Shown in pieces: positions 47,101 through 59,100 of a stretch of 64,000 bases of DNA (its first letter is position 1; the number at the start of each line of letters is the position of its first letter). The stretch is taken from positions 1 through 64,000 of the forward strand of contig LUCM01007732.1 in assembly GCA_008360955.1 (NCBI GenBank). The letters are read 5' to 3'. The position numbers were made by a program, and so were the translations under genes. Under the pieces are notes generated by a model. That model was not told where the DNA came from. It worked only from the letters and a program-made list of their open reading frames with translations, and did not search any database. This DNA is from Fasciolopsis buskii. Its lineage: Eukaryota > Platyhelminthes > Trematoda > Plagiorchiida > Fasciolidae.

Positions 47101-50100
47101 GACGTCCGTCATATCTAATGCCGCGAGTGAAAAGGTTGATTAATGATGTAAATCACCTACAATAACTTTGAAGTTGTCTTCAAGACTGGGAGTAATGAAT
47201 GCAAGAAGAAAAGAATAAGAAAGATGCGATATTTCATTGTGAGCTAAAATCGGGCTGTAACTAGATTCGTTCTAATTAACCTGCTATGACGATGGCATTT
47301 CAGAAAAACTTGAGTTGTCAGGTATTCAGTTCAGTTTAGGCAGTATGAATAAATAATCTGGGACTTGCCGGGCCCGCAGGAGTCCAGGTATGCTGCCAGC
47401 CCGCCTCTAATTTTCGTGTTGGCAAATCTTTTCTGTTGGTGTAGTCTGAAGTTATCCACTAACGTAAGGGAGTCCGCAACAGCTGGGTTTAGCCACGATT
47501 CGTGTACGCATATAACGCAAGATGGACATGAATCGGTGACTGTAGTATAAAGGACAGATTCAACGTGGTCGTGAACACAAGGCGGAAGTCAGCGCTGCAA
47601 AACACCGGACTAGATACCTTGGCTGTTGGAATGCATTTAAAAGTTAACGGCAAGCCAACAGGAGTGTTTTTCGCCTAGAATATATCTTTGAGGCGTAACA
47701 GTGCCTCGGTGCAGCCGATAAGGAAAACTGTTCGGTTGTTTAAACCTTGCTACTCCCGAACGAGTGTATCAGCCAATGGAAGCAAAAATGATGCAAAATT
47801 TTCGTACACTAAACAACAAGATGATAACGACTCGGAATTGCAAATTAGCAATACGAAAGTGTACGCGGTCTCGGGAACCTTTGGCAGTCAATGTGTGACA
47901 AACTTCTGTCCACACGAAGACTTATGTTTACGGATGGACCAGTTTGTGCTGAAAACGTTTGTACTGTAATCCGCGTTACGGGTAGATGCAATGTAAATAA
48001 ATGATTTATGATTTATATATTGTCTTAATATGAGCCATTCTATTCCCTTCTTGAAAGCTCGGTACCAGTGTACCGAGTAACAGATTTTCGAGGGAAAAGC
48101 AGTGTTGCATTCGAACTTAGCTCATAATTGAGAATGGATACATTATCTTTGTTCCATTTCCACCTTCCATTTAAACTCCTGGCAGCCGGAAATCGATTGA
48201 AGAATTTTGTCCCAAAACGCAGAGTGGGCCAAAACAAACTGTTGGTAGCGATCTATTTACTTATCGATTAATCAATCAAACAATCAATCAATCAATCAGT
48301 CAATCATTCAGTCACTCAGCTAATCAAAAAGTTAATTGGGCAATCATTTAAATGTACAACCAAGCAACCAGTCAATCAGTAGAGCAGTTAACCAACTAAT
48401 CAGTTTGCCTGCCTGTCTTTCTGACTGACTGTCTGTATGTCTGCTCACTTATCCATATCTACTCTTTTGTATCTATTGCCTTTGTCGTGCTTAGGCTGCC
48501 TTTAGAGAAGTCATCCATCAGTGGGTGGTCGATTGCTAGGCGCCAGCGGCCTGTGACCTTGCAAACGAGTGTCCGATGGGTGTTGAGGTTGACAAAACCT
48601 TTGAAAGCCTGCCAGGTAGCTTAATGACTAAAGCATTCGATCGACGGTGGTCAAACTGATTCGGATGTGAAGCTCGCAGGTTCGAATCCTTCCACCACCG
48701 ATCAACTTTCCCACTTTGTCCCAATCGCCATCCTCAAACTAATAGTGCACACTGTTTTATTTGTTAATGAAGGAAGTAAAAAGAAAACGATCTACCTACG
48801 GTTACATTGGTATGCACTTGCGTTCACTTTTTAATACACCGAACATATGATGATAATTGTGGACGCATTTCCGTTTCATACGACACATGTTGAACGAAAA
48901 TGCATACAAAATATGAACAAAAACATGCAAATGGTAACAAATGACACTTTAGTTATAGTAAACTACAAAATATAATTATTATTTATTATCCCTCTATCGT
49001 GTCCTCCTTGGTTGATTAGCCACAATACGAAGATTTTCAGCCTATGTGGATTACGATAATTGCAAAATATCCGGGGCACACAAAACAAAATGGGAAAATA
49101 AATTTGCCTATTCTGAAAATACAAGTTTGTGCTGAGCACCGAAAGACCAACCGCGCAAACGGTTGTGTGATTCCGGACACATTTTCTTCATCCATTCATA
49201 TGCGAAACATACTAGTGCGAAGAAAAAGCAATACTTTCGGGCCTTGTGTCCAATTTCTCAACGTTAGCCTTGCCTGAACGACAAAAATCCTCCCACGAAT
49301 CACCATGTGTTTCTTAAATCCACTCATTATCCATTCACCCTCCTAATGATTCAAATGAGATTCCAGTGAGAAACTAAGAAACGAGTGCAACGCAGCGCAC
49401 TAGTATAGAGGTAGTTGGAGAAGAGGTCCCCGGGTACGCATTGTTGATTTTAAATGTGTCCGAAAGAATCACACTTAGGAATCATTAATTTAAATTGTTT
49501 GGGTCTACCTGTCACAATGCATTTCGGAGCACTTTAATTTCTAATTGCGCATCTCATGACCGTAATTTTTAACGTTTATTATAAGTGCCCTCGCTGAACT
49601 GCAGTTGTAAAAGTGTTTGGTTGAAAATGCACCTTTAAAAAATTGTTCAACGCTTTCAAGGCTCATTCCATTTTGTTACTTAGTCGACAAGCTGTTAATG
49701 GATCTGAGAAGGCAAGAGGTCGAAACCAGGTAACTACATACAAAGGTTAAGAAATCGTGTTTTAGATCTAACTAACAAAGGGGAAAGCGCACTGTATTCG
49801 AATAAAATAAACAAAGGAATTAGCTTGGAAATATGTGTTTCACTACACTTTCTTCCAGTTTTCTTTGCTAAGTTAGATCGTCAAATAAACTCTCACTTAT
49901 CTACTTCAATTCTTTTGTTCGATTCCAGGAAGACATGCAACAGCTCATACATAACATAGGAGAATCTGTATTGATTCCGGAAGATGGGGCGTTTGTGGCC
50001 TTGTGGATTCTCACGCTGTAAGTTAGTTTACCGATGATGAAATATTTTAAGCACTTTATGCATTGTCTAGGTCAGCCAGTAGCGACAATTGGGCATTTTG

Positions 50101-53100
50101 TTTTGTATACACTTTTGTAAGAACAGTTTTTGCAAGCAGTAGCAAACTTCTCTAGAATCTCATTTGAATCGACAAGGCGAGGCCTTGTGTCTCCTTCCGG
50201 AAGGTTAGCCTTACCTGATCGACGAAAATCAGCCGACCAATCACCACGTGATTCTTAAATCTACTTATCATCTATTCACCCTCCTGACGATTTGAATAAG
50301 ATGCCAGTGAGGAATAAAGAAAGGAGCGCAGCGCAGTGCACTACTATAAAAATGTCTGGACAGAAGAATACCGGTAGGCATACGTAAAGAGCGGCAATAA
50401 CCACCTAACCGGTCATTTGCTTCCTGCCAAATTTTTTCATCCATCCGTATGCGGATCATACTACTGAGAAGAAACAGCTGTAAAATTCGAATGAAAATTG
50501 ACCGGGTAAAAAGTTCATAGGTTTGGTCACATTACAGTAACTAGACTATTTCTATACAGTCGCTGACTGTTGAAGCATATGGTGTACTTCTTGCAGCTGT
50601 TTGTCCCAAACATCATAACCCTGCTTCTCGCAAATTTGCCCATCCTTCTCCATTCCCTTTCCCACCTTCATCCTCCTCATCCTTTTCATTCTTCTATTCT
50701 CCCTTGTTACAGATTGTCCGTTGTTCATTTTATCTCCTGGTTAGTGGAACTGAAATTGTTCTACTCTTCGTGTCGATAGGGTAAACTCAATGGGAATATG
50801 TCTGTCTTGGCGTTTTAGTAAATAGTTTGTTGGTGCTGGTAATCTCAGCAATTTTTTTCGGAGGTGTAACCATACTGATTTTTGTCATACACAAGTCTGT
50901 AAACCCAGTTCGTGTCATCTAAAACATGATGGAACAGAACAACGGGGTAGGTGAACAAGGAAAGGGAGGGAAACATCAGGTTAGTTGAAATTTCTGAGCA
51001 TGTGATTCAGTGATATTCGTTTCATAAACTATTTGTTCCATGTCATCGAATGTGCAATAAGTTCTATTCTCCTCCGGTTTATCAGTTCCCTGCCGACTAA
51101 AAAGATGTTACCAGTACTCGCTGAACGATGAATTCGATCGACAGGGCAACATGATGCGAAAGGATGCTCGGAACCGGAGTTTTGAACTATAGAACATTTA
51201 CTAGCTGGAATTTTATCGGAATCATTAAGGAACTTGAGCGGATGTTGAGTTGCAAGCTACCGAAAAAAATTACATTCATCCATCCGTATATAACATATTA
51301 TACTGGAAATATAAAAGTCACAGATCTTTCATTATTCATCAGATCCAGACCATGGACTTTCAGGGATTAGGTAGAGACGGCAACCAGAAAAATGATTTTC
51401 TATGCCTCGCCTGGCAAACGATTTCTTCTAAACAGTAGTTCAACTTGTACTGCTGTCTGCATTTCATTGTGTGGTACAGTATTGTATTGTATTGTATTGT
51501 GCTGTATAGCACTGCTCGGTTTTGGCAAGCGGAAACTGAAAAACATTTATTTGGCAGATTTTGACAAATTCAGAACTGATCCAGCTATGTAAAGGCTTTG
51601 ACCTCGGCAGGATTCGAACTCATACAACCCTCCCATTTGTGCAACGTCTGCTGTACCAGCTGAGCTACAAGGCCAAGTCAGCGGGTTACAGAGGCAACCA
51701 CTCCGATAGGAGAAATTTTCCGTGTCTTAAAAGACTAAAGAAAAGTTGCCTAGATCATCATTGGTTGATACTAGATGAGTTATGACTGCATTGATTGTAC
51801 ATCTAATCACAAAACCTGGTAAGTTTCTGGTCAATTCACGTGTATATTACAGAGATCGCTTGCGCAAGTGGAGAAGAAGAAATGTGTAAGGATATTAGGT
51901 AATTGTAATGATGTGATACCAAAGCTCAGCTCACCACTAAGAAAACATGAAAGCACTGTACATCTGATTCATCCTGCTCGAAAATCATCGACAGTGCATG
52001 TCGACCATACCCAAACTGGGACGCGGACTCGAGGCGAACGATTTTGATTCGAACGCCTTAGCATTTGCATGAGGAACATCCGATTTAGTGGCTAAAAGAT
52101 GACACGATGTCTTCAAATCTCAATTGTGGACACGCTCATTTGGATAGTTAGTAGTCAGCTTTAAGAAATAAGGTGGACACCCTCAAAGAATGAAACTTTT
52201 GAAGCAACAGTGGTCACGAAAAAGACTCCATGATCGAAAAAACAACCTAACAGAATATACGGTTGTCTAATGACCTACAGAGAAAACGCAGTATGATATG
52301 ACATCATGGGTACTCCGGTGAGATATGCGGGCAAACTGAGGATGATCAAATCCGGTCATCGTTTACGCCCCAGGGACGACTGAGTATGATGTGCGCATTG
52401 GGTTTAAAAACAGGAAATGCAAGTTTTAAGGAAAGGAGTCTTTTCGAAAGACTGGTGAATGTCTCGTTTTTGGACATCTGGACAATTGTGGTTGGTTTCT
52501 AGTAAGCTAAAATGAAGCACCAATACAGATAGTTGTTAGTGAATAAAGCTGTAACTCTACATAGAACAAAACCTGTGGATGTCATTGTAAAATAACCTGG
52601 GCAGTAACATTTTATTCTGACCGCAAAACATCTCCATAATCCAATTACATAGAACGTTTGCCGCCCGATTGCTTATTATTTGGTTTACGAAGATGCGGAT
52701 GACACGTCCCACCTCGTTTGTTGTTGAGACGAGTTAGGTAGTCGACGAGCTTTAGTCAGTTTGTCGACATCGTAACATTTCCACTTGAAGGTTCTCGCCC
52801 CGCCGGTCAACTTACTAACTTCTTCGCGGCCCTCTGTTGGCCACGATCTCCGAGGCGGAAAAGTGATGTACATCTTTATTTCACACAGTCACACGGTACA
52901 TGGGGAGATGTCAAGCTCAAATTACAGAGAACCGATCAGAAAAATTGAAGGAAAGAGGTCAGACTGAGTTTGAAAATGAAGAAGTAAATGAAATCACGTA
53001 GGAATTTGTGTCAAGATAACTTATGGAACGGGAAAACTTGGTAGATACCAAGTTGTGTGGAAGAAATTGTTTTCATGAAATAAGTAGCCTTGTGATATCA

Positions 53101-56100
53101 TCGTTCAACTGACCATTAGGAAACCATCGAAGCACTGCACAGCTGCTTCATCCTTGTTAGGAATCATCAGCAGTGCCCGAAATGGGACGCGAACCCGGAA
53201 CGAAAGATTTCGAGTCGAATGCTTTAGGCAGCAAGCTACCGGACAGGCTCTAAACGGTTCACTGAAATTCATTACATGATGTTACACCTATCGGTCACTG
53301 ATTTGTACGGCCGCGGGCAGTTGGGACACAGCAACCGATCCATACTGATAGATGACTTCTCTGCAGGTAGCCTAAGTACGACGGAGGCTTTGAAATGGAC
53401 GAAATTGTGTTGGTTTATGTATTTACCAAAAGCGTTTTTGTCAAGACGAGAATCAGTTGTTCGTTTCACGGCAATGATACAGTGATTGGTAGCCGAGAAA
53501 GATGCACGGAGTTTGACCATAAAAGCAATGGAGTAGTTCTAGAGCATTGTGTCAAGATATGTAGTTTCACGAGTGCGCGCACAAATACTTCGGGCCACAT
53601 TAGTCAAAATAAAAGGTCTTGGGTGAAGTCTCAGGTAATCAAATAGAGGTTCCCATCAGGACGAAAATGGCGAAGACGAATGAAGGATTTGAAAAAAAGC
53701 GAATTAATTTCTTACTGATAAGCAACGCTACTAAAAAAGATAGAACTCAGGGTGAAGATAAATAACTAAGCAGTCAATTTTGTCGCGTGAATGAGGAAAG
53801 CTTATCGTTGGCTTTCCAAGTCAGGAATAATTATCATACTTGATAGGTCCACCAACGGTAAAAGCATTAAAATCAATTGATAGACACATAGAAGTCTTCC
53901 TATCAGCACTTAGCCGGAATTCTTGAATAATTCTGACATACGTTCGACGTTAATTGAGCAAATTCCTCAAACTAGACAACTACGGTGAAGTGAATTAGCA
54001 TTCAAACGGTCATATTGTTTAGTGGAATGCGACAGACAGCAGCTGGTCAATTTCGGCGACGATATTTTAGCCACGCAATTCGGGAGAACTCGAGTGTGGA
54101 ATCTTAACGAAGCTTGAAGACACACACGATTCAAACACACACACACGCGCGATTTGCAAGGAAGAATGATCTTCCTTAACTAAAAAAACATGAACAAACA
54201 TACTGTATACCAAAATATGTTCTCGAACGGTGACAGCGAATAGCACAAACGAATTTAGCGCAGCCAGTGAACGCCCGCGTCGGATAAAAGGCGCGACCAT
54301 CTACACTGGCAGACCAGACGTTTCATCCGTATTCAAGACCGATGTATTTTCAGGATTGAAAGGCCACTTTCCTGATACCGTAACGATGTTGTACGTTTAC
54401 GTTCTTGCTATTTCTCCGTGAGAAACTTTCTGGATCCTAGGAGCTTTGGATCACGATTTCGTAACAATGGCCTGAAAGACCAAACTGGGTCCACGTTGAG
54501 TTTGCTCTCCACTTTGTGTGCCCCGGTAATAGCTATTAGAAAACTCTTGTCACATTAGCTGAAGGAGACACTTCAGAATGTGATCAGACATTAGCTAGGG
54601 AAGCTGTCAGTTCGTTCTGTCGATGTATGGTACAGAAAAACTGCATGTAAGCCGATAAAAAATATACAAAACTAAACAAAACCAGCCAGGCATCATAAAA
54701 GCTGACATTGCGTAGCGCAGAACATGCGACTTAAAGTATGAACACTACTGTTAGAAGTATGTTAGCATCGACGAGTACAAGTCAGGACAGGAGTAAATAG
54801 GGCAACCTCTGGGCCTATCCGTTCGCCCGTGACAGAGGCCAATCACACTCTAAGCGTAACCAAAGTCTGCTACTTCCAGTTCGTGATCAGCTTTTTATAC
54901 TCAGAAGGTCCCATCTACTCGACTGTGGTCAAGCGGGTGAGGTTGTGACATTTGAACGTGATCGTAGAGCATTCCAATCTTTGCACAATCACTGAACTTC
55001 TCCCGCTTTCCAGGCTTCAGTTGATTACCTGAAACTCAACCAGAGGACCGTTTCTTGTGTTCGTGATTCTGCTACACAAATAGTCTTCTTTTGAATCAAT
55101 AGAATGGTCTTGAATGTGCCTCATTCTCAGCTCTTCCGAGTTTTAACACATAGACCAATTGTCTTGTTCCTGTCTGTCTCCTTTCTAATTTTTTCGTCTA
55201 AGTACACGAACAATTTACACATGATATGCCACCAATAGCTGCCACTACCGCCTTCATAACGTGATCTAGTCATTTCGCTAATTCATCAAACAGTTTCTAC
55301 ATCAAACTCACCAGCTTTTGACAAACATTTGTGCTTAGGTATTCGATGACACCACCTGGTGAACCGTCTAAATGACAAAATCCCCATCCGGGGCTCCACT
55401 ACTCTACTACTAACTGAGCTGATTAACATTTTTTCTCTAATCCCAATGATGACAGTAATGTTGTCATTTTCCCTGTACCCTGTCACTTCCGTACAATAGT
55501 AAAGAAATTTATTTTAGAAAAATGAAATTGCATTTGGTATGGGGTATGGACGGAGAAATAATTGACCGTTTTTCAAAATCTCCTTAGAATTGACCACTGG
55601 AACAACGAACACGAACGTTTGATCATCCTGACCGAGCGTAATTTCTACATAATTCGTTACGATTTTCTACACTCACGAGTACGAGACAGTCGACGTATTG
55701 GGCTGGGACAGTTGACTTCCGTGATCACGGGACCTTTGGTTTTCCCATCCAAATCACTGATGCCGTGAGTTTCTAGCCTTGTGTGTTCTTCTTCAGTTCC
55801 GTCTTTAGCATCAACATTTTTCCAGGCAATGATATAATAAATTCATATCACTGACCGACCACAGTCGACTGGATTGGGCTTCTATCATCCCGAAATAGTC
55901 AGAGGTTCGGACCTTAGCTCCCTACCCCCTCAGTTTGGTGACGGATGATATTTCGCTGTCGCCCTGCTGGTTGCTATATTTGACTCATTGGAGTTATATG
56001 AAGCTCTATGCATGATTCGAGGGCATTATTGCTGGTTTCCTCCCTCCTCGTGTCGGAGGCCCTACAGGTTATACGACACCTCCATTTCACTTCAACGATG

Positions 56101-59100
56101 CATCAATTGCCATAAATGAACTGTAGTAGGAACTGTTCGCTTTCGTCCCGCTTGGGGTATCACATCCACAGAGCAACACACATGTGGTACGTCAGTTCCA
56201 GTGCCGTTGAATATGATGCTCAATTTAAACCGCATGCTGAAGAACATCCGCTAAGGGGAGCACTCCAAAATTCGTGCGATCATGCTGGTGGATCCAACTT
56301 TGCCAGATGACAAATTTGCCTTGACGTAAGTGATTATCACGGTTGCTGATCCCTCCATGAACTATAAAATATTGCGTCCACTTTCTGAAGGTCTGACTTA
56401 CTTGTCGGATGAAAAACTTCCGATCAGTCACCGCGTGATTCCCGCATAGATTCGTCATCAACTAGTAAAGATTCATACACAGTTCTAGGAGAAAGCAAAA
56501 GTTTGTGCTAATTACATTCAAAACAGACATTAAAAATATCAATTTTCTTTCTTTTCTTTGAAGTTTTGCCTCCCCAGCAAAAGAATAACGAAATAGAGCA
56601 AAACGTGATAGCTCAACAGATCAGGTTCTCTTTTAGGAAACCGTCTCCGTAAGGATAAATGCTGTTCTTTATTTTGGTCATGTCTTTATTTGTGAAGAAG
56701 TTGTTCGAGAGCTCAACATAGTATGCAAGTATGAACCCATAAAGTAGCCATCGGCCGATTGACTATTGCCGTATAAACTTGTATCGATTGTTCGAACCAC
56801 TTTGAGTGGTTTAGTTAGTTCAACTTATCCGGACAATCAGCCTTATACTTATATATGTCTTCGTTTTGGCCGCTACCTTAAAGCACCGTTTGTTGAAAAT
56901 AGAAAATCGAGACGAGAAAAAATGAAAGATCACCTAAAACTTAATTGGATGAACAACCATATTTTAACAGGAGAGGGATTTCGAATGCAAGAACGCCACT
57001 GACTGCCCAGCTCAATCATATCACCTACTGTATCTAAATGCCGCTTAAGGGATTTTGTAGACATCACTGACGCTGTTCAGGTTTTTTCATATTTTTGCCT
57101 TATGATCGGCTGACCACCTACACTTATGTACATATATATATTATATATAATGCTCTGTATATTTTTGTATATAGGTTTGCCGTAACTCATGTAGCCGGTG
57201 TCGTATGAGCAATTTGCGCCATACTAGGCGGCAGAATAGAGTGCCAAATGCTTGAATTTGCGATAATTGGCAAATCTTCACTGTGGTAGGTTGCCTGTTT
57301 TGGAGTTATCCAGTGACGAAACAGATTAGGAATTTAGTCGATATCTAATTTTAGCCACCATATGACGTATCACGAGCTCGTTGGGAAGAACAAAGTGAGA
57401 TTAACTGACAACAATTCGGCATTTAATTCGCTAGGAATCCAGTATCAATAAACCGTGGAAATCGATTGACTAGTCGGTATCTTTCAATAGTTTTTTGGTC
57501 ATTTCGATGTAGCATCCAGGGCTTTCAATTCATACTTCAAAAGGCTTACCATTCTTATGTCGATATTCACTGGTCTGGAAACCCCCTTTAGTTATCCTGT
57601 CATGATGTCAAACATATTTTGGACAGAACTAAGATTCAGACTGGGGTATGATTTTATGTAAGTCATACCCTCGACCTATTTGCGCTTTCATCCAATTTAC
57701 ATCAGGGTAAAAGAAAAATCACTCTACTAGGGGGAAACTAAATTCCGGTAAAGTAATACACGGAACCTCTTTCGGAGACACTGCAGTTTTTCATATTGAC
57801 TACTTTAGAAGGCTGAAGAAAATATCTCCGTCAATTCAATGGCAAAATTTTCTCTCTTTCGGCGCTGCATTCTCTCTTGATCCATTGATGAAATTTTTTC
57901 TAAATCTTTTCTTCCAAGAGTGAACAAGGTGGACAGGAATACGAAAGTTGGACTATTATGTCAAGGAATTTACTTCTAGAATTGTCCGCTTGGTAAATAC
58001 TCTTCAGGTCATCACAAACCATTCATTTATCAACAGGGTTAGTGGGTCCCCGGATTGAGGCGCTTAGCGCTTTCTACTATGTCGCATAAGAGTATTGTTC
58101 TCCGATCTGTTATGCGGTTAATTCACGTCACATATTTGGCGAGAGTTGGACCCTTCCAATGTTACTCCATTCTATCTGGATGATGATGCTATTGTAGCAT
58201 CGGTAATAATCTGTAATAAGATTAGAGAGAACTGTTAAAATCTCCATTTAAAAATAAGTTTCATCATGATCACTTTTCGATAGGATGAATTGATTCTCTC
58301 CATGAAAAGCATACTCTTGTTGTACTTGAATATAGTGTATATGGTGGTCGCTTTTAGTTTAAAATGCTGGGAAACTTTAGACAAAAATTTTAAATCAACC
58401 TCTGATTTGGATAATAGCTTCCTATCTTCGACATTGTGGTACCAAACGATTTTCCCGCTTCTAGCACGCTGCTTTACTATCACGGTAGAAGTGCAATCGA
58501 TTAATACAGCTCATCTAAATGACCTTGATGTAAATCAATAACTTCTCTTCTAAAAGAAGATGTTTGTGTTTGTGATCGACCACCTAACGCACAATACCTC
58601 AATTAACACGCAATTATGTTCAACCTTTGAAAAGATCCAAAATCGTGGGTAGAATTCTTGATAAAATAAAAGCTTTTGCTGAACGAACATATTAGTTATC
58701 GTTTATGAATTTAAACTACGATAAATCCTAAGATCATTTCAAAAACCTTTGTGAAATTTTCCTACTCCAGTAGGATTTTATTTTTCATGTTTGGATGCGT
58801 TTACTTTGACTTCCAAGGTCCCCTCACTGTCTAACTGGCCTTATTGTAATCCTTCTTCCACCAAGCATTTCCACCTTTTAATGACTGCCGCTCCATTTTG
58901 GGAAATATTGTACACTTTCCTAATAATAAATAGAAGAGGTGAAATGTTATTATGGTTTGTTTATTTGTTTTTCTCCGGTACCCAGAATTCGCAGTTCACC
59001 AGGTGTTCAGATGCGATGGGGCGATGAGAACGAGGTAAAACTAACTCAGAAATGGAATCCTCTTTGTCGTAGTCTACCTTACGCTACTCTGACGCATCAT

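Larger units (their letters stand above)
41196..49928 (+). other. TPRG1L intron 1, 8.7 kb
   Basis: The longest intron in the window. It contains SINE pieces (41437, 42050, 43019, 48609), an RTE fragment (43960), a CR1/Jockey LINE (45540), a tetranucleotide array (48262) and repeat W copy 1 (49180). 44450-45540 and 49450-49920 show nothing recognisable beyond a run of ten G at about 45218. Confidence 0.75.
50018..55587 (+). other. TPRG1L intron 2, 5.6 kb
   Basis: Holds repeat W copy 2, SINEs of families B, C and A, and a second long family C copy. 50500-51450, 52100-52700 and 53650-55550 show nothing I can name. Short CA-rich runs occur at about 54119-54146. Confidence 0.65.
55765..58985 (+). 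other. TPRG1L intron 3, 3.2 kb
   Basis: Contains a tRNA-like SINE (55850-56100) and a small possible secreted ORF (58302-58541). 56500-58290 shows short TA-rich runs (about 57131-57150) and nothing else recognisable. Confidence 0.55.

Noticed and set aside
47688..47969. 93-codon + frame with balanced composition
   Set aside because: No motif, no splice borders, and adjacent to a LINE on the other strand. It is probably antisense or chance.
51600..51674. A functional tRNA gene
   Set aside because: The acceptor ends pair, but the D and anticodon stems do not close and it is followed by SINE body and a CAATA tail.
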